From Paludibacter sp. (lineage in GTDB: Bacteria; Bacteroidota; Bacteroidia; Bacteroidales; Paludibacteraceae), in contig JAQUWU010000044.1 of assembly GCA_028692715.1 (NCBI GenBank), forward strand, positions 1-39,508: a stretch of 39,508 nucleotides of DNA. Direction: 5' to 3'. Shown piece by piece: positions 11,201-17,232 of this stretch. Position 1 is the stretch's first letter, and each line of letters starts with the position of its first letter. A program made the translations under genes and the position numbers. The notes under the pieces are model-generated. The model had not been told where the DNA came from, did no database searches, and saw nothing but the letters and a program-made list of their open reading frames with translations.

Positions 11201-12361
11201 GTTTTTAATGCGATGGATGTTGTCGAACAACTCATTTCTCTTAAAAAAGGATGGACTTGGATTTCAACAAACTTAGTAAATGATAATCCGACATTGCTTG
11301 CACAGATGAAAAGTTCCTTAGACGTAACGGGTGTTCTTATCAAAGGCCGTGAAGCCTATATACAACAACCTGAATGGGCAGGTACTTTGTCTGAAGTAAC
11401 AGAAAAAAATATGTATGTGGTAAATTCAACACAAGACTATTCAATGCAATTGAAAGGTATAACTGTTGCCCCAGAACTTAGTCCTATTGAATTGAAAACA
11501 GGCTGGAACTGGATAGGCTATATTCCAAACTTTAGCAACACAGTAAAAAATGCTTTAGCGGGAGTCAATGCTAATGACGGTGATTTGGTAAAAGGACAAG
11601 TAGGTTATTCATCTTACACAGATGTAAATGGTTGGATTGGAAGTTTATCGTATATGCAAGCAGGAAAAGGATATATGTATTATTCTAAAAATACAACAAC
11701 ACAAAGTTTTGTATATCCATCGTCAGCCTCACAACAATCAAGAGTGAATCGTATGGCCACAAGCGAAAGCAATAATAAATGGACGGTTGAAGCTAGTAAC
11801 TATGCAGGTTCAATGACTATCACGGCTATTGTAATAAACGATAACATTGAAGAACGCAGCAATGAAATTGAAATTGCAGCATTTAGCGGCACTGAGTGTC
11901 GCGGTTCTGCAATGCTACAGTATATAGAAAGTTTGGATAGGTATATAGGTTTCTTAATGATTTATGGAGATAATAACGAAGCAATAGGTCTTCGGGTGTA
12001 CGACCATAAAAACGATAAGGAATCGATTGCTAATAATACTACTCTGCCTTATATTACTGATGCTATTTATGGTTCGCCCGACAAACCTTACTCGGTTAAT
12101 ATAGGAACTACTGAATTAAATAGCTTATTTCAATCGGAACTAAGTTTGTATCCAAATCCTGTTCTTAACGACCTACACATTATTCATTTGTTGGATGTAT
12201 TAGACTTGTTAGAAATTATGGACATGAGTGGTCGTACTCTTATTCGTGAGTATAAATTCAATAAATCAACAGTAAAAGTATCTGCTCTCGAAAGTGGTAT
12301 GTATATCATTAAACTTACACAAGGTAAGGATGTGCGAATGATGAAGTTTGTTAAAAAATAA
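2234..12361 (+). CDS. Giant type IX-secreted multidomain protein (GLUG, Fn3, LamG)
   Basis: This protein of 3375 residues starts with a signal peptide (about 1-36). Next comes a segment with repeated GGLIG-type motifs resembling GLUG repeats (about 130-290). Fibronectin III-like modules follow (about 465-790). A LamG/concanavalin-like module (about 840-1000) is inserted in carboxypeptidase-regulatory-like folds that resume at about 1045-1200. The centre (about 1200-2200) is long and I cannot assign it. Two more LamG-like modules lie at about 2290-2460 and 2490-2670, flanked by Ig-like stretches. A BACON-like region is at about 2775-2870. The last 70 residues (from SLYPNPVLND to the terminal MMKFVKK) are a type A Por-system sorting domain. 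The product is therefore expected to be exported by Sec, moved across the outer membrane by the type IX system and anchored or released. The LamG modules suggest glycan or protein binding. No catalytic motif is evident. Confidence 0.88.
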   Translation: MKKLIFKNNWQFLQLKRIAFLLLMFGTSLLCSEVNAISGSGTESDPYLLSNSADMNTFKQRIEGGAPYFYNYWKLTQDIYWTGSGGTNNRIGYNGCPFTGTFDGGGFKVKIDYIENSLQGYNGFFGQAINCIVKDFTFEYKVINSGYYGAGLIGEAKREVTIDNVHVIGTEMTHVHGGRWGGLIGVLTDPGKVNISSCSVNISEMKLHETGTEGYFDVGGLIGVVNASSDAINISDCIANVKISLDDPNSTKVTMGGLIGFVGGTVNITRCFVGTNIPGELGSKYHRGSIIGYNASGGNVICRTIYGLILDPKIGSNLGAYSFRDWGQRDTWTGNNEVYVRFERKDNESNYYPESDRGNEKWGYDKLASPKISKTAYSVRVYQGVGVSTISGARHVYSNENYINADEVLTVTPTVSATKNQLVSYTFTPAYNHSKGASNNYSAVQEGDILKLTAKVNGTISAKIVNIPYPQNLNCDFDQWQSKITLSWSANNIDNAEGKWFIYKRLLGSTSAFTQVEGVAINNGSQSYKHETLLDNSQLEKKWEIFVCFVGSNSIAPTVPTVDNGSTLNASTETKIDIVLDAEGFNDNIKLSFKVPSQLDDNDNYSYTVLRKKTGDESFETIQESRSFSSSVKTESGYVYNDNTPSNSCDRYLYKIEIAAFDKVFSSTTNNDVSLSNGSSITSVKATKGEYAGYVRIAWSVFKLKVDDIARFKIFRKVATNDNDKGIEIATIDTENTNYIYTDNNILPGVYYNYDLVLYQDCGGIETELSRKSSIGFSQSLGSVLGRITYGSGQAVENVGVSVLRNDLQGNETQYKSVESKGEGRTLKWEPESEYFKEIFENDFCYQCWLNPSAANEKDDLKVFDICAVSTLKLYRNQNQYELQFLYINTANVVTTTTGKVIKIDANRFSHITLTRSGNVMKLFVVNDKDLTNITIDSITVTDAREVLAEVYPEPFIAMGYDFKGYIDEVRLWNKTLSSSTILKDYNRILTGSELGLKAYWTFDEGLSGYFFDISKVGTVFNGNHGTSELSSSEIIPEKEQLALKALTDSDGNYQIRGIPFTGEGCSYDIVPTLGVHKFNPTRQLRYISNSSLVHNNTDFSDISSFILSGSVTYQGGTYPVENCTFEIDDQTVVASNGEAVKSDVFGNYSISVPIGEHKIRIKKSGHDFENDGLLIDPETNGNKIFNKPETANFFDITKVKLIGRIVGGMTENDKDLGFGESVNNIGAETITLTPTKGQYDLKTVDTTEIVLHNQGEWKKTDGLQNDTSIVHYKAKSIQIDISPETGEFVAWVYPEIYTVSKIEDSNYAEPFYNGGETLDLTMVAVPSNDMLKESVRTWKDSIYVNGTGVVGYYKEIEKSDTIFYNEKWTHYYQATPSMNVVQMENDKAVEYFGEKEYSVKNTDTCISDTLDLVSNDGTLLSYLFGKPIFVQGKEYQFKFNAYEEYKNYNTNQTIRYAVEDGTVNISNSIALTAPEPLKLDSLGDVIYRFIAGAPDLTTATSAFMATVQIGSVSYYWDKGSSPIEVWHMGDKTTGTDFMTAGPNQITAILRDPPGSLSSSFIEEGSTVLTRNSLSTGIGVNTELGLTTSFGPSVTAFVGLGVGIITSSEVTLDISAGLRTETKQSSNFETEISSTFTERFETSDNPLYVGNRGDVFIGNSTNIQYGLTNGISIQRNYIDATTNASGTAFKEKTVGSTKYSIAPSVALAYGQNFDTRFAFTQVEIEEIMIPKWQENLAILLKPVGTTVNTALITTPVYVSKLSHSDANFGKLNTDKDAFGSSAVEQNKFDDGPSYKIYFPTAYNKADFKVDSVMWFNNQINGWVNVLRQNEQEKVAMGKLGNYSFGSGSSISYSKTSASSKTITTTFNTMINPSIGLVTGGQIMGIGLELSAKVEFVAELEVSGGTTKQSSISSGFTLKDEGDDDEITVDYGMTPSGTIAFKTRGGRTSCPYEEVQYTKYFEPGEHILSEGTMQIEVPKIDIDGSDQALAVPANKTAKFNLAMKNESETDEDVWFQLIVDEESNPYGAELKIDGAAIGNGRLFLVKAGEVLTKVLTVAKGTADVYENIALVLRSECQSDPTDFMPDIADTVRIKRIEFVPACSEVILKSPVNNWIVNTKTNDTLEVVLDGYDFNFVNFGYVQLEYRSISETEWTALMKFYGNQNIYDNVQGLKTLIPDGTQSIKYNWVQNTMPDGEYELRAKAVCVNVDNEYKIIDEISEFTTDAVSGRKDFSIPQALGSPSPANGIYSLGDEIAITFNEAIRTGMLSSNNFSVKAILNGELIAEPVGGLAFSGTEYAYTELPIYNSGSFSIETWFKRENNTAGTLFSYGLGDEIISLAFDTQGHALVTIGSETLVSTQTISNTTRTWKSVGLSYDREQKMVSVYAWQDSDPTIKLFEKQLFTATAPSQGRLYVGSKLDGSNGFIGATAMMHFYDIYRDDTEMSASKNESKSGTEPNLVGLWNMDEGEGTIATDKARSRNMVVQSAWYLYPAGKSIAFDGATQSATIPGDKCVFRPYDDFSIEFWFKAADQQNATLFAMGTAMDISFDASHNLILNTVKDSQQLTATNLLDDKWHHLAMAVKRNGSTNALIDGVVVSTFATTKLFESSVGGGFCYLGVKYSENMETGTPVYDNHFKGNIDELRIWNNALTTGAVALNKNNKLSATENGLLAYYPFEQWTRNTDGSYSVLEWTKDMTDESLALAGNSVVSTVAVGLKDVRPVKDVAHSFTSSDNKVVLNITEDLYKIEGVTLEVSANGILDMYGNESKPITWVAYVNRNNLEWGTSELNFVMQESENLSFTAVVSNSGAEQADYFIGDIPYWLSVNYTQGSLQPLSNKVLTFTVSPQINIGSYDASLSLTGTNNVRKVLALQLKVTGQRPDWTVNPNDFEHSMNITGSILIENRPKEDCDDLLAAFIGDKCVGVTSPTYVGTSNAYFTFADIYGNAADNNKPLTFKLWEASSGRIYPEVVCSVNDISFVPYKTLGDINSPVVFNAMDVVEQLISLKKGWTWISTNLVNDNPTLLAQMKSSLDVTGVLIKGREAYIQQPEWAGTLSEVTEKNMYVVNSTQDYSMQLKGITVAPELSPIELKTGWNWIGYIPNFSNTVKNALAGVNANDGDLVKGQVGYSSYTDVNGWIGSLSYMQAGKGYMYYSKNTTTQSFVYPSSASQQSRVNRMATSESNNKWTVEASNYAGSMTITAIVINDNIEERSNEIEIAAFSGTECRGSAMLQYIESLDRYIGFLMIYGDNNEAIGLRVYDHKNDKESIANNTTLPYITDAIYGSPDKPYSVNIGTTELNSLFQSELSLYPNPVLNDLHIIHLLDVLDLLEIMDMSGRTLIREYKFNKSTVKVSALESGMYIIKLTQGKDVRMMKFVKK

Positions 12362-12383
12362 TGTGCTGAAATCACTGAGATAG

Positions 12384-12421
12384 AAAAAAATCCACTTCCT
12401 GCTTTGGGAGTGGATTTTTTT
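12384..12421 (+). terminator. Rho-independent terminator of the giant protein gene
   Basis: TCCACTTCC (12391-12399) pairs with GGGAGTGGA (12406-12414), with one G-U pair and a 6-nt loop, followed by seven T. Seven A precede the stem, so it could also work on the other strand. It lies 22 bp after the stop codon. Confidence 0.88.
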
Positions 12422-12424
12422 GTT

Positions 12425-12475
12425 GTGCGCCGAGCATGGCGAGTCTATTTGAAGGTGTAAGTCCGACTGACTTTG
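12425..12475 (+). mobile_element. Probable 5' remnant of a group IIC intron
   Basis: Four bases after the T-run of the preceding terminator the sequence reads GTGCGCCGAGCATGGCGAG, then TCTATTTGAAGGTGTAAGTCC. From memory this resembles the 5' end of bacterial class C group II introns, such as the Oceanobacillus iheyensis intron: GUGYGCC, GGCAUGGG, AGUCUAU, GGUGnnAGUCC. Class C introns are known to insert just downstream of rho-independent terminators, which is exactly this position. No domain V hairpin or reverse transcriptase is found before the next gene, so only about 50 nt of domain I survive. The 3' limit is uncertain. Confidence 0.6.
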
Positions 12476-12955
12476 GCAAATTCATAATCTATCTTTTTTA
12501 AAAAACAGTGTATCAATGCTATATAGTTTTGTCTCATAAATATAGGTGGCGAAAGCAAAGAAAATTTTTGTATTTGTGTATAAACATACGAAAAATTAAG
12601 TAATGTAAAGAATATAATGTCTCATTAATAAACTCCTAACATGCTGGCTATCTTCTTTTTGTTAGATTGCAAATGGTACATTGTTTAATGGTAAATGCTT
12701 ATATGTTTCGAGAGTACGGAATTTTATAAAATATGAGTTCAAAAACTATCAAAGTCAGGCAAAATGAAAATAATTGTTTATGGGGTATTCTACTCAACCA
12801 AATAGAAAGTCGGCTTAACCCATAGTTTATTTCAAGTAAGGAACAAGCAGTTTCTAACCGCTTGACACTAACAATTTCGGAATCTATTTTTTATATTCAA
12901 TTTTTCACAACAGCGGTAAACCTCTATTGATATGGCAGAGTCTTTTCTAGCAAAG
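12476..12955. other. Intergenic region with a nested hairpin
   Basis: No credible ORF. TATGGG (12779-12784) pairs with CCCATA (12819-12824) and encloses TTCTA/TAGAA (12788-12792 with 12803-12807). A second hairpin follows at 12844-12864 (CAAGCAGTT, loop TCT, AACCGCTTG; 8 of 9 pairs). I searched for a cobalamin riboswitch box because a BtuB-like gene lies downstream and found none. The function is unknown. Confidence 0.35.
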
Positions 12956-12986
12956 TTGTAGAATTACCTATTTTTGACTATTTTTG
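12956..12986 (+). promoter_or_regulatory. Promoter of the small ORF and TonB receptor
   Basis: TTG (12956-12958), a 20-nt spacer and TATTTTTG (12979-12986) match the Bacteroidota -33/-7 architecture. A second overlapping TATTTTTG is at 12969-12976. The ATG of the small ORF at 13005 is only 18 nt past the -7 box, so the untranslated leader is very short. Confidence 0.65.
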
Positions 12987-13004
12987 TGCCCCAAATGAAA
13001 TAGT

Positions 13005-13343
13005 ATGAATTCAATAACATTAAATATAACTAAAAATATCCGGTTCCGTCGTTGGAGCAGGGCTGGATATGCTGTGTTTAATAGTTTGGGAAGTTATATT
13101 ACTATTGGAAATGTCGTTGTTTCCATTTCTGATAAATCATTACAGAAATCTGAATCAAATTCATTCAATAATTCCGATGTGTCTCGTTCTGAAATGGCTG
13201 CTGATAACAGTATGCCGATAGAATCAGAATTAGAATCGGCATTAATTGAAATTCAATTAGCAACTTTATCTGAAATTACTTTTGATGCAGTTGTTGCGTG
13301 TGATTTTTACACTACAAAATATTTTATTCATCATTGCGGTTGA
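13005..13343 (+). CDS. Small conserved-type ORF upstream of the TonB receptor, possible leader gene
   Basis: This 112-residue protein has the basic, aromatic N-terminal block NIRFRRWSRAGYAVFNSLG, then TIGNVVVSISDKSL and an acidic, serine-rich second half. From memory, small proteins with an RRWSRKGYA-type start recur in Bacteroidota in front of BtuB-like receptors, but I could not check this. I cannot assign a function. A good promoter ends 18 nt before the start. The stop codon TGA (13341-13343) lies inside the 5' arm of a terminator hairpin, and the receptor gene begins 43 bp after the stop. This arrangement fits a translated leader whose ribosome controls read-through into the receptor gene. 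There is no recognisable signal peptide. Confidence 0.7.
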   Translation: MNSITLNITKNIRFRRWSRAGYAVFNSLGSYITIGNVVVSISDKSLQKSESNSFNNSDVSRSEMAADNSMPIESELESALIEIQLATLSEITFDAVVACDFYTTKYFIHHCG

Positions 13344-13379
13344 GAAGGGCTAATCCCCATTTCAACCGCTTTTATTTTT
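13336..13379 (+). terminator. Terminator or attenuator overlapping the small ORF stop codon
   Basis: GCGGTTGAGA (13336-13345) pairs with TTTCAACCGC (13360-13369). After one mismatch, GGG (13347-13349) pairs with CCC (13356-13358). The sequence TTTTATTTTTT follows. The stem spans the stop codon of the small ORF and ends 17 bp before the receptor ATG. If it worked constitutively it would silence the receptor, so conditional termination is the simplest reading. Confidence 0.8.
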
Positions 13380-13386
13380 TTACATT

Positions 13387-15303
13387 ATGAAAAGAGTTTT
13401 TATTTTTTTATTATTGCCGGTTTTTGGATTTCAACTAGCTTATGCACAAGAGAAATCCGATTCAATTTCAATTGATTTGTCAGAATTGCAGGTGAATGCC
13501 AATCGCAATAAATTGTATTCCGAAATGGGTCGAGTACTTACAGTGATTGATAAAACTGAAATTAAAAGTTCGGCTGTTCAGAGTATCGATCAGTTACTTG
13601 ATTTTGTGGCTGGAATTGACATTCGTCAGCGGGGAACAAATTCAACTCAGGCTGACATTTCCGTTCGTGGAGGATCGTTTGATCAGGTATTAGTATTGTT
13701 GAACGGTGTAAATATAACCGACCCTCAAACAGGGCACTACAATCTTGATATTCCGTTAAACATTTCGGATATAAGTAGAATTGAAATTCTGCAGGGTTCA
13801 TCTGCACGTGTTCTTGGTCCCAATGCATTTAGCGGTGCCATTAATATTGTTACCGAAAGTAAAGGACAAAACAATTTAAACGTTGAACTGAACGGAGGAA
13901 GTTATAATACTTTTGGTCAGTCTGTTTCAGGAAATTTTGGAGATAAAACTTTTCATACTTTCGCCTCCTTATCTCATAGAGCGAGTTCAGGTTATATGCC
14001 CAATACCGATTACGAATTATCCAGCGCTTTTATTCAATCTGTTTTGTCTACGAAAAAATTTGGAAAGTTTGATGTACAACTGGCTGCACAATTGAAAGAT
14101 TTTGGCGCTAACAGTTTTTATTCCTTATCTTATCCACTTCAGTTTGAAAGCACGAAAACATTTTTGGCTGCATTGAACTGGAATCTCTCGAAAGGAAAAT
14201 GGACATACAATGCACAAACTTATTGGCGCAGGCATCATGACCGCTTTGAGCTTTTTCGTGACTCAATTATCAATAAACCTAGTTGGTATACAACCCATAA
14301 TTATCATATGACAGATGTAACAGGAGCAAAGACTTCTGCCAGTTATTTGTCAGCACTAGGAAAATCAACTTTCGGAATTGAAGTTCGTAATGAGCATATT
14401 TTTAGCAATGTTCTCGGTACAACAATTGATTCAATGAAAGCTCCGTTGGAAAAAAATGGTTATTTTACAAAGGAAAATAACAGATTAATTGAAACAGCCT
14501 TTTTGGATCATTCGGTCAATATTAATCAATGGTATTTCTCTGCCGGAGCTGCAGCAACAAACTCTTCCACTTTTGGATTGAATGCTTATGGTGGAGTTGA
14601 TATTGCTTTTGCAATTAATGATAATTTCCGCATTTTTGCGGATGCTAATTCAGCTGTCCGTTTGCCTACTTTTACCGATTTGTATTATAAAAGTGCCACC
14701 CAGATTGCTAATCCTGATTTGCAACCCGAAAAATCACAAACTATTGAAATTGGAGCTAAAGTAAATGAAAAAGACTGGCATTTAGATGCCACCATGTATA
14801 AACGTTTTGGTCAGAATGTGATTGACTGGACGAAAGAGCCCGACTCTACTAAATGGCAAAGCCGAAACCTGACAAATGTAAATGCAATGGGTGTGGATAT
14901 TTCACTGGTTCATTATTTCCATGAATCTTTTATTAGTAAAATAACTACTTCTTACTCATATCTTCAAATTGATAAATCAGCTGTTGGATTCGATTCAAAA
15001 TATGCATTAGATTATCTAAAACATAAATTTATTGTATCTGTTGATTATCAATTTTGTAAGTCTTTGTCGGCTTCGTGGGTTGGTTCTTATTTGGTTCGAT
15101 CGGGAACATATTCATTATCAACTACTACAATCCCACAGAATTATCTACCCTATTTTTTAATTAATGCAAGACTTTTATGGTCACAGAAGATGTATGATGT
15201 ATTTGTTGATGTAAATAATATCCTCAATACCACTTATGCGGATTATGGTGGATTAACTCAGCCGGGAGTCAATTTTAATATAGGGGTAAGACTGAAATTG
15301 TAG
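13387..15303 (+). CDS. TonB-dependent outer-membrane receptor, BtuB-like
   Basis: This 638-residue protein, close in length to E. coli BtuB, has a signal peptide ending at about residue 20 (AYAQ). The plug domain spans about 40-165 and contains ISVRGGSFDQVLVLLNGV, followed by RIEILQGSSARVLGPNAFSGAINIVT, typical of TonB receptors of the BtuB/Cir type. The remaining 470 residues are beta-barrel-like with alternating aromatic strands. The C-terminus contains the common FVDVNNILNTTYADYGG segment and ends NIGVRLKL. It should import a scarce nutrient across the outer membrane using TonB energy. Cobalamin is the first guess from similarity, but no cobalamin riboswitch and no btuFCD genes are seen nearby, so the substrate stays open. 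There is no N-terminal carboxypeptidase-like extension, so it is not a SusC-type receptor. Confidence 0.88.
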   Translation: MKRVFIFLLLPVFGFQLAYAQEKSDSISIDLSELQVNANRNKLYSEMGRVLTVIDKTEIKSSAVQSIDQLLDFVAGIDIRQRGTNSTQADISVRGGSFDQVLVLLNGVNITDPQTGHYNLDIPLNISDISRIEILQGSSARVLGPNAFSGAINIVTESKGQNNLNVELNGGSYNTFGQSVSGNFGDKTFHTFASLSHRASSGYMPNTDYELSSAFIQSVLSTKKFGKFDVQLAAQLKDFGANSFYSLSYPLQFESTKTFLAALNWNLSKGKWTYNAQTYWRRHHDRFELFRDSIINKPSWYTTHNYHMTDVTGAKTSASYLSALGKSTFGIEVRNEHIFSNVLGTTIDSMKAPLEKNGYFTKENNRLIETAFLDHSVNINQWYFSAGAAATNSSTFGLNAYGGVDIAFAINDNFRIFADANSAVRLPTFTDLYYKSATQIANPDLQPEKSQTIEIGAKVNEKDWHLDATMYKRFGQNVIDWTKEPDSTKWQSRNLTNVNAMGVDISLVHYFHESFISKITTSYSYLQIDKSAVGFDSKYALDYLKHKFIVSVDYQFCKSLSASWVGSYLVRSGTYSLSTTTIPQNYLPYFLINARLLWSQKMYDVFVDVNNILNTTYADYGGLTQPGVNFNIGVRLKL

Positions 15304-15323
15304 ACCCCTTACCCCTAAAGGGG
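15304..15323 (-). repeat. Dispersed GGGG-rich repeat, copy 1
   Basis: On the minus strand this reads CCCCTTTAGGGGTAAGGGGT. Related copies are at 15378-15397 (+) and 28829-28848 (+); the consensus is CCCYTTTAGGGGnnnGGGGT. Here it begins one base after the receptor stop codon and forms an inverted pair with copy 2 around the terminator. Confidence 0.7.
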
Positions 15324-15337
15324 AATCTAAAAGAAAT

Positions 15338-15374
15338 GGCTGTATTCTTTGATGAATACAGCCAAACTTTTTTT
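15338..15374 (+). terminator. Terminator between convergent receptor and fumarase genes
   Basis: GGCTGTATTC (15338-15347), loop TTTGAT and GAATACAGCC (15354-15363) form a perfect 10-bp stem, followed by AAAC and a T-run. It serves the + strand receptor gene. A weaker TTTCTTTT tract on the other strand may let it serve the fumarase gene as well. Confidence 0.88.
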
Positions 15375-15377
15375 AAG

Positions 15378-15397
15378 CCCTTTTAGGGGTTTGGGGT
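15378..15397 (+). repeat. Dispersed GGGG-rich repeat, copy 2
   Basis: CCCTTTTAGGGGTTTGGGGT, an inverted partner of copy 1 (about 17 of 20 positions match). It lies just past the terminator T-run and 10 bp from the fumarase stop. Confidence 0.7.
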
Positions 15398-15406
15398 TGT
15401 TTTATC

Positions 15407-17038
15407 TCAACAAACCATAGTAGGTTTCAATTGTTTAAAGAAATCATTTCCTTTATCGTCTACTAAAATAAAAGCTGGGAAGTCAACCACTTCAATTTTC
15501 CAGATGGCTTCCATTCCTAATTCAGGATATTCAAGACATTCTACGTTTTTAATACTGTTTTGAGCCAGAATAGCTGCCGGACCACCAATAGAACCGAGAT
15601 AGAAACCACCGTGCTTATGACAGGCAATAGTTACTTGGTCACTGCGGTTTCCTTTGGCAATCATAATCATGCTGCCGCCATTTTCTTGCAATAAATCAAC
15701 ATACGAATCCATACGGCCAGCAGTAGTTGGTCCAAACGAACCGGATGGCATTCCTTTAGGAGTTTTAGCAGGACCTGCGTAATATATTGGATGATCTTTT
15801 ACGTATTGAGGAAGCGGTTTGCCAGCATCTAATAATTCTTTAAGTTTTGCATGTGCAATATCACGACCCACAACGATAGTTCCGGTAAGTGACAAACGAG
15901 TTGAAACAGGATATTTCGTTAACGTAGCAAGCATTTCTTTCATCGGCATGTTTAGATCGATTTTTACTGCATTTCCTTCGCCCTGTTGACGTAATTCTTC
16001 CGGAATCAAAATGCCTGGATTATCTTCCATTCTTTCAAGCCAAATTCCATCTTTATTGATTTTCCCTTTAATATTTCTGTCGGCTGAGCAAGAAACTCCC
16101 ATGCCTACAAAGCATGACGCACCGTGTCGAGATAGACGAACTATCCGAACATCGTGTGCATAATACTTACCACCAAACTGAGCACCAAAGCCGGATGCTT
16201 GAGCTTGTTTCAGAATTTTCTGTTCCATTTCCACATCACGGAAAGCTTGTCCCAATTCATTTCCTACGGTAGGTAATTCATCATAATATTTTGTTGACGC
16301 TAATTTTACCGCTTTCATGGTGGCATCGGCTGATGTTCCACCAATAACAAAAGCAATATGATAAGGTGGACAAGCAGCAGTGCCCAGTGTTTTCATTTTT
16401 TCAGTTAGGAATTTTTCCAATGAAGTTGGATTCAACAACGCTTTAGTTTCCTGAAATAAGTAGGATTTATTGGCCGAGCCACCGCCTTTGGCAATAAAGA
16501 GAAATTTATATTCGTTTCCATGACTAGCCACTAAATCGATTTGTGCTGGAAGATTCGTTCCAGTGTTTATTTCATCGTACATGTTCAAGGCAGCATTTTG
16601 TGAATAGCGAAGGTTTTCCTGAGTATACGTTTCATAGATACCTTTCGAAAGAGCCTCATCATCAGTTCCATTGGTCCACACGTTATTTCCTTTTTTTGCA
16701 TAAACAGTAGCAGTTCCAGTATCCTGACAGAAAGGAAGAATTCCTTTGGCTGCAATTTCAGCATTGCGAAGCATCGTCAATGCCACAAATTTGTCATTTT
16801 CACTGGCTTCGGGGTCATGCAGTATGGCTGCCACTTGTTTTTGATGCTCAGGGCGAAGCAAAAAAGAACAATCGCGCAGGGCAGTTTTTGCCAATAATGT
16901 AAGTGCTTCGGGTTCAACTTTCAATATCTCCTGTCCGTCAAATTCAGAAACTGAAACATAGTTTTTAGAAAGAAGATGATACTCGGTTTTATCTTTTCCT
17001 ACAGGGAATGGATCCTGATATTTAAATTCTTTTGCCAT
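15407..17038 (-). CDS. fumA: Fumarate hydratase class I (iron-sulfur, fused)
   Basis: This enzyme interconverts fumarate and malate in the citric acid cycle or its reductive branch. I chose the ATG at 17038 (MAKEFKYQ), giving 543 residues like E. coli FumA/FumB. The open frame runs 30 codons further upstream but covers the promoter. Three cysteines for the 4Fe-4S cluster are present at C104 (FCQDTG), C223 (AACPPYH) and C317 (GVSCSADRN), matching E. coli positions 105, 224 and 318. The C-terminal beta part contains [16 protein letters not shown] and KGNRSD. It is oxygen-sensitive in the family, which suits an anaerobic or facultative life style. It is a single gene, followed by a shared terminator against the TonB receptor. 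The FumA/FumB split is not meaningful here, so the symbol only marks the class. Confidence 0.95.
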   Translation of the reverse strand: MAKEFKYQDPFPVGKDKTEYHLLSKNYVSVSEFDGQEILKVEPEALTLLAKTALRDCSFLLRPEHQKQVAAILHDPEASENDKFVALTMLRNAEIAAKGILPFCQDTGTATVYAKKGNNVWTNGTDDEALSKGIYETYTQENLRYSQNAALNMYDEINTGTNLPAQIDLVASHGNEYKFLFIAKGGGSANKSYLFQETKALLNPTSLEKFLTEKMKTLGTAACPPYHIAFVIGGTSADATMKAVKLASTKYYDELPTVGNELGQAFRDVEMEQKILKQAQASGFGAQFGGKYYAHDVRIVRLSRHGASCFVGMGVSCSADRNIKGKINKDGIWLERMEDNPGILIPEELRQQGEGNAVKIDLNMPMKEMLATLTKYPVSTRLSLTGTIVVGRDIAHAKLKELLDAGKPLPQYVKDHPIYYAGPAKTPKGMPSGSFGPTTAGRMDSYVDLLQENGGSMIMIAKGNRSDQVTIACHKHGGFYLGSIGGPAAILAQNSIKNVECLEYPELGMEAIWKIEVVDFPAFILVDDKGNDFFKQLKPTMVC

Positions 17039-17085
17039 GGTTTTATAATTTTTGAAATGATTAAATACGTCATTTTTAAAGCATG

Positions 17086-17106
17086 CAAAATTAAGGAAAT
17101 ATTTCC
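17086..17106 (-). promoter_or_regulatory. Fumarase promoter -7 element with adjacent palindrome
   Basis: On the minus strand TAATTTTG (17086-17093) matches TAnnTTTG, 48 bp before the chosen start. Directly upstream is the perfect palindrome GGAAATATTTCC (17095-17106), placed where a regulator could contact polymerase. No clear -33 element is seen. Confidence 0.5.
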
Positions 17107-17161
17107 GTATTCTACAGGTGCTTGTCATTAATATTTTGAAAATGAAGTTTAATAAACGTAT

Positions 17162-17195
17162 AAAACCAGAACCATTTTATACTGATTCTGGTTTT
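17162..17195 (-). terminator. Probable terminator of the parC gene
   Basis: AAAACCAGAA (17162-17171) and TTCTGGTTTT (17186-17195) form a perfect 10-bp stem with a 14-nt loop, 38 bp after the parC stop on the minus strand. The T stretch is short. Confidence 0.65.
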
Positions 17196-17232
17196 CTATA
17201 TTAATGATTCTTATGGTTGTGAAATTTGCTAA

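Noticed and set aside
12476-13004. Cobalamin riboswitch upstream of the BtuB-like receptor
   Set aside because: No GCCACTG-type B12 box or flanking conserved core is present, and the mapped promoter leaves only about 15 nt of leader before the small ORF.
17039-17128. Longer fumarase start giving 573 residues
   Set aside because: The extra 30 residues are not like any fumarase, and they span the -7 element and palindrome. MAKEFKYQ gives the normal family length and cysteine numbering.
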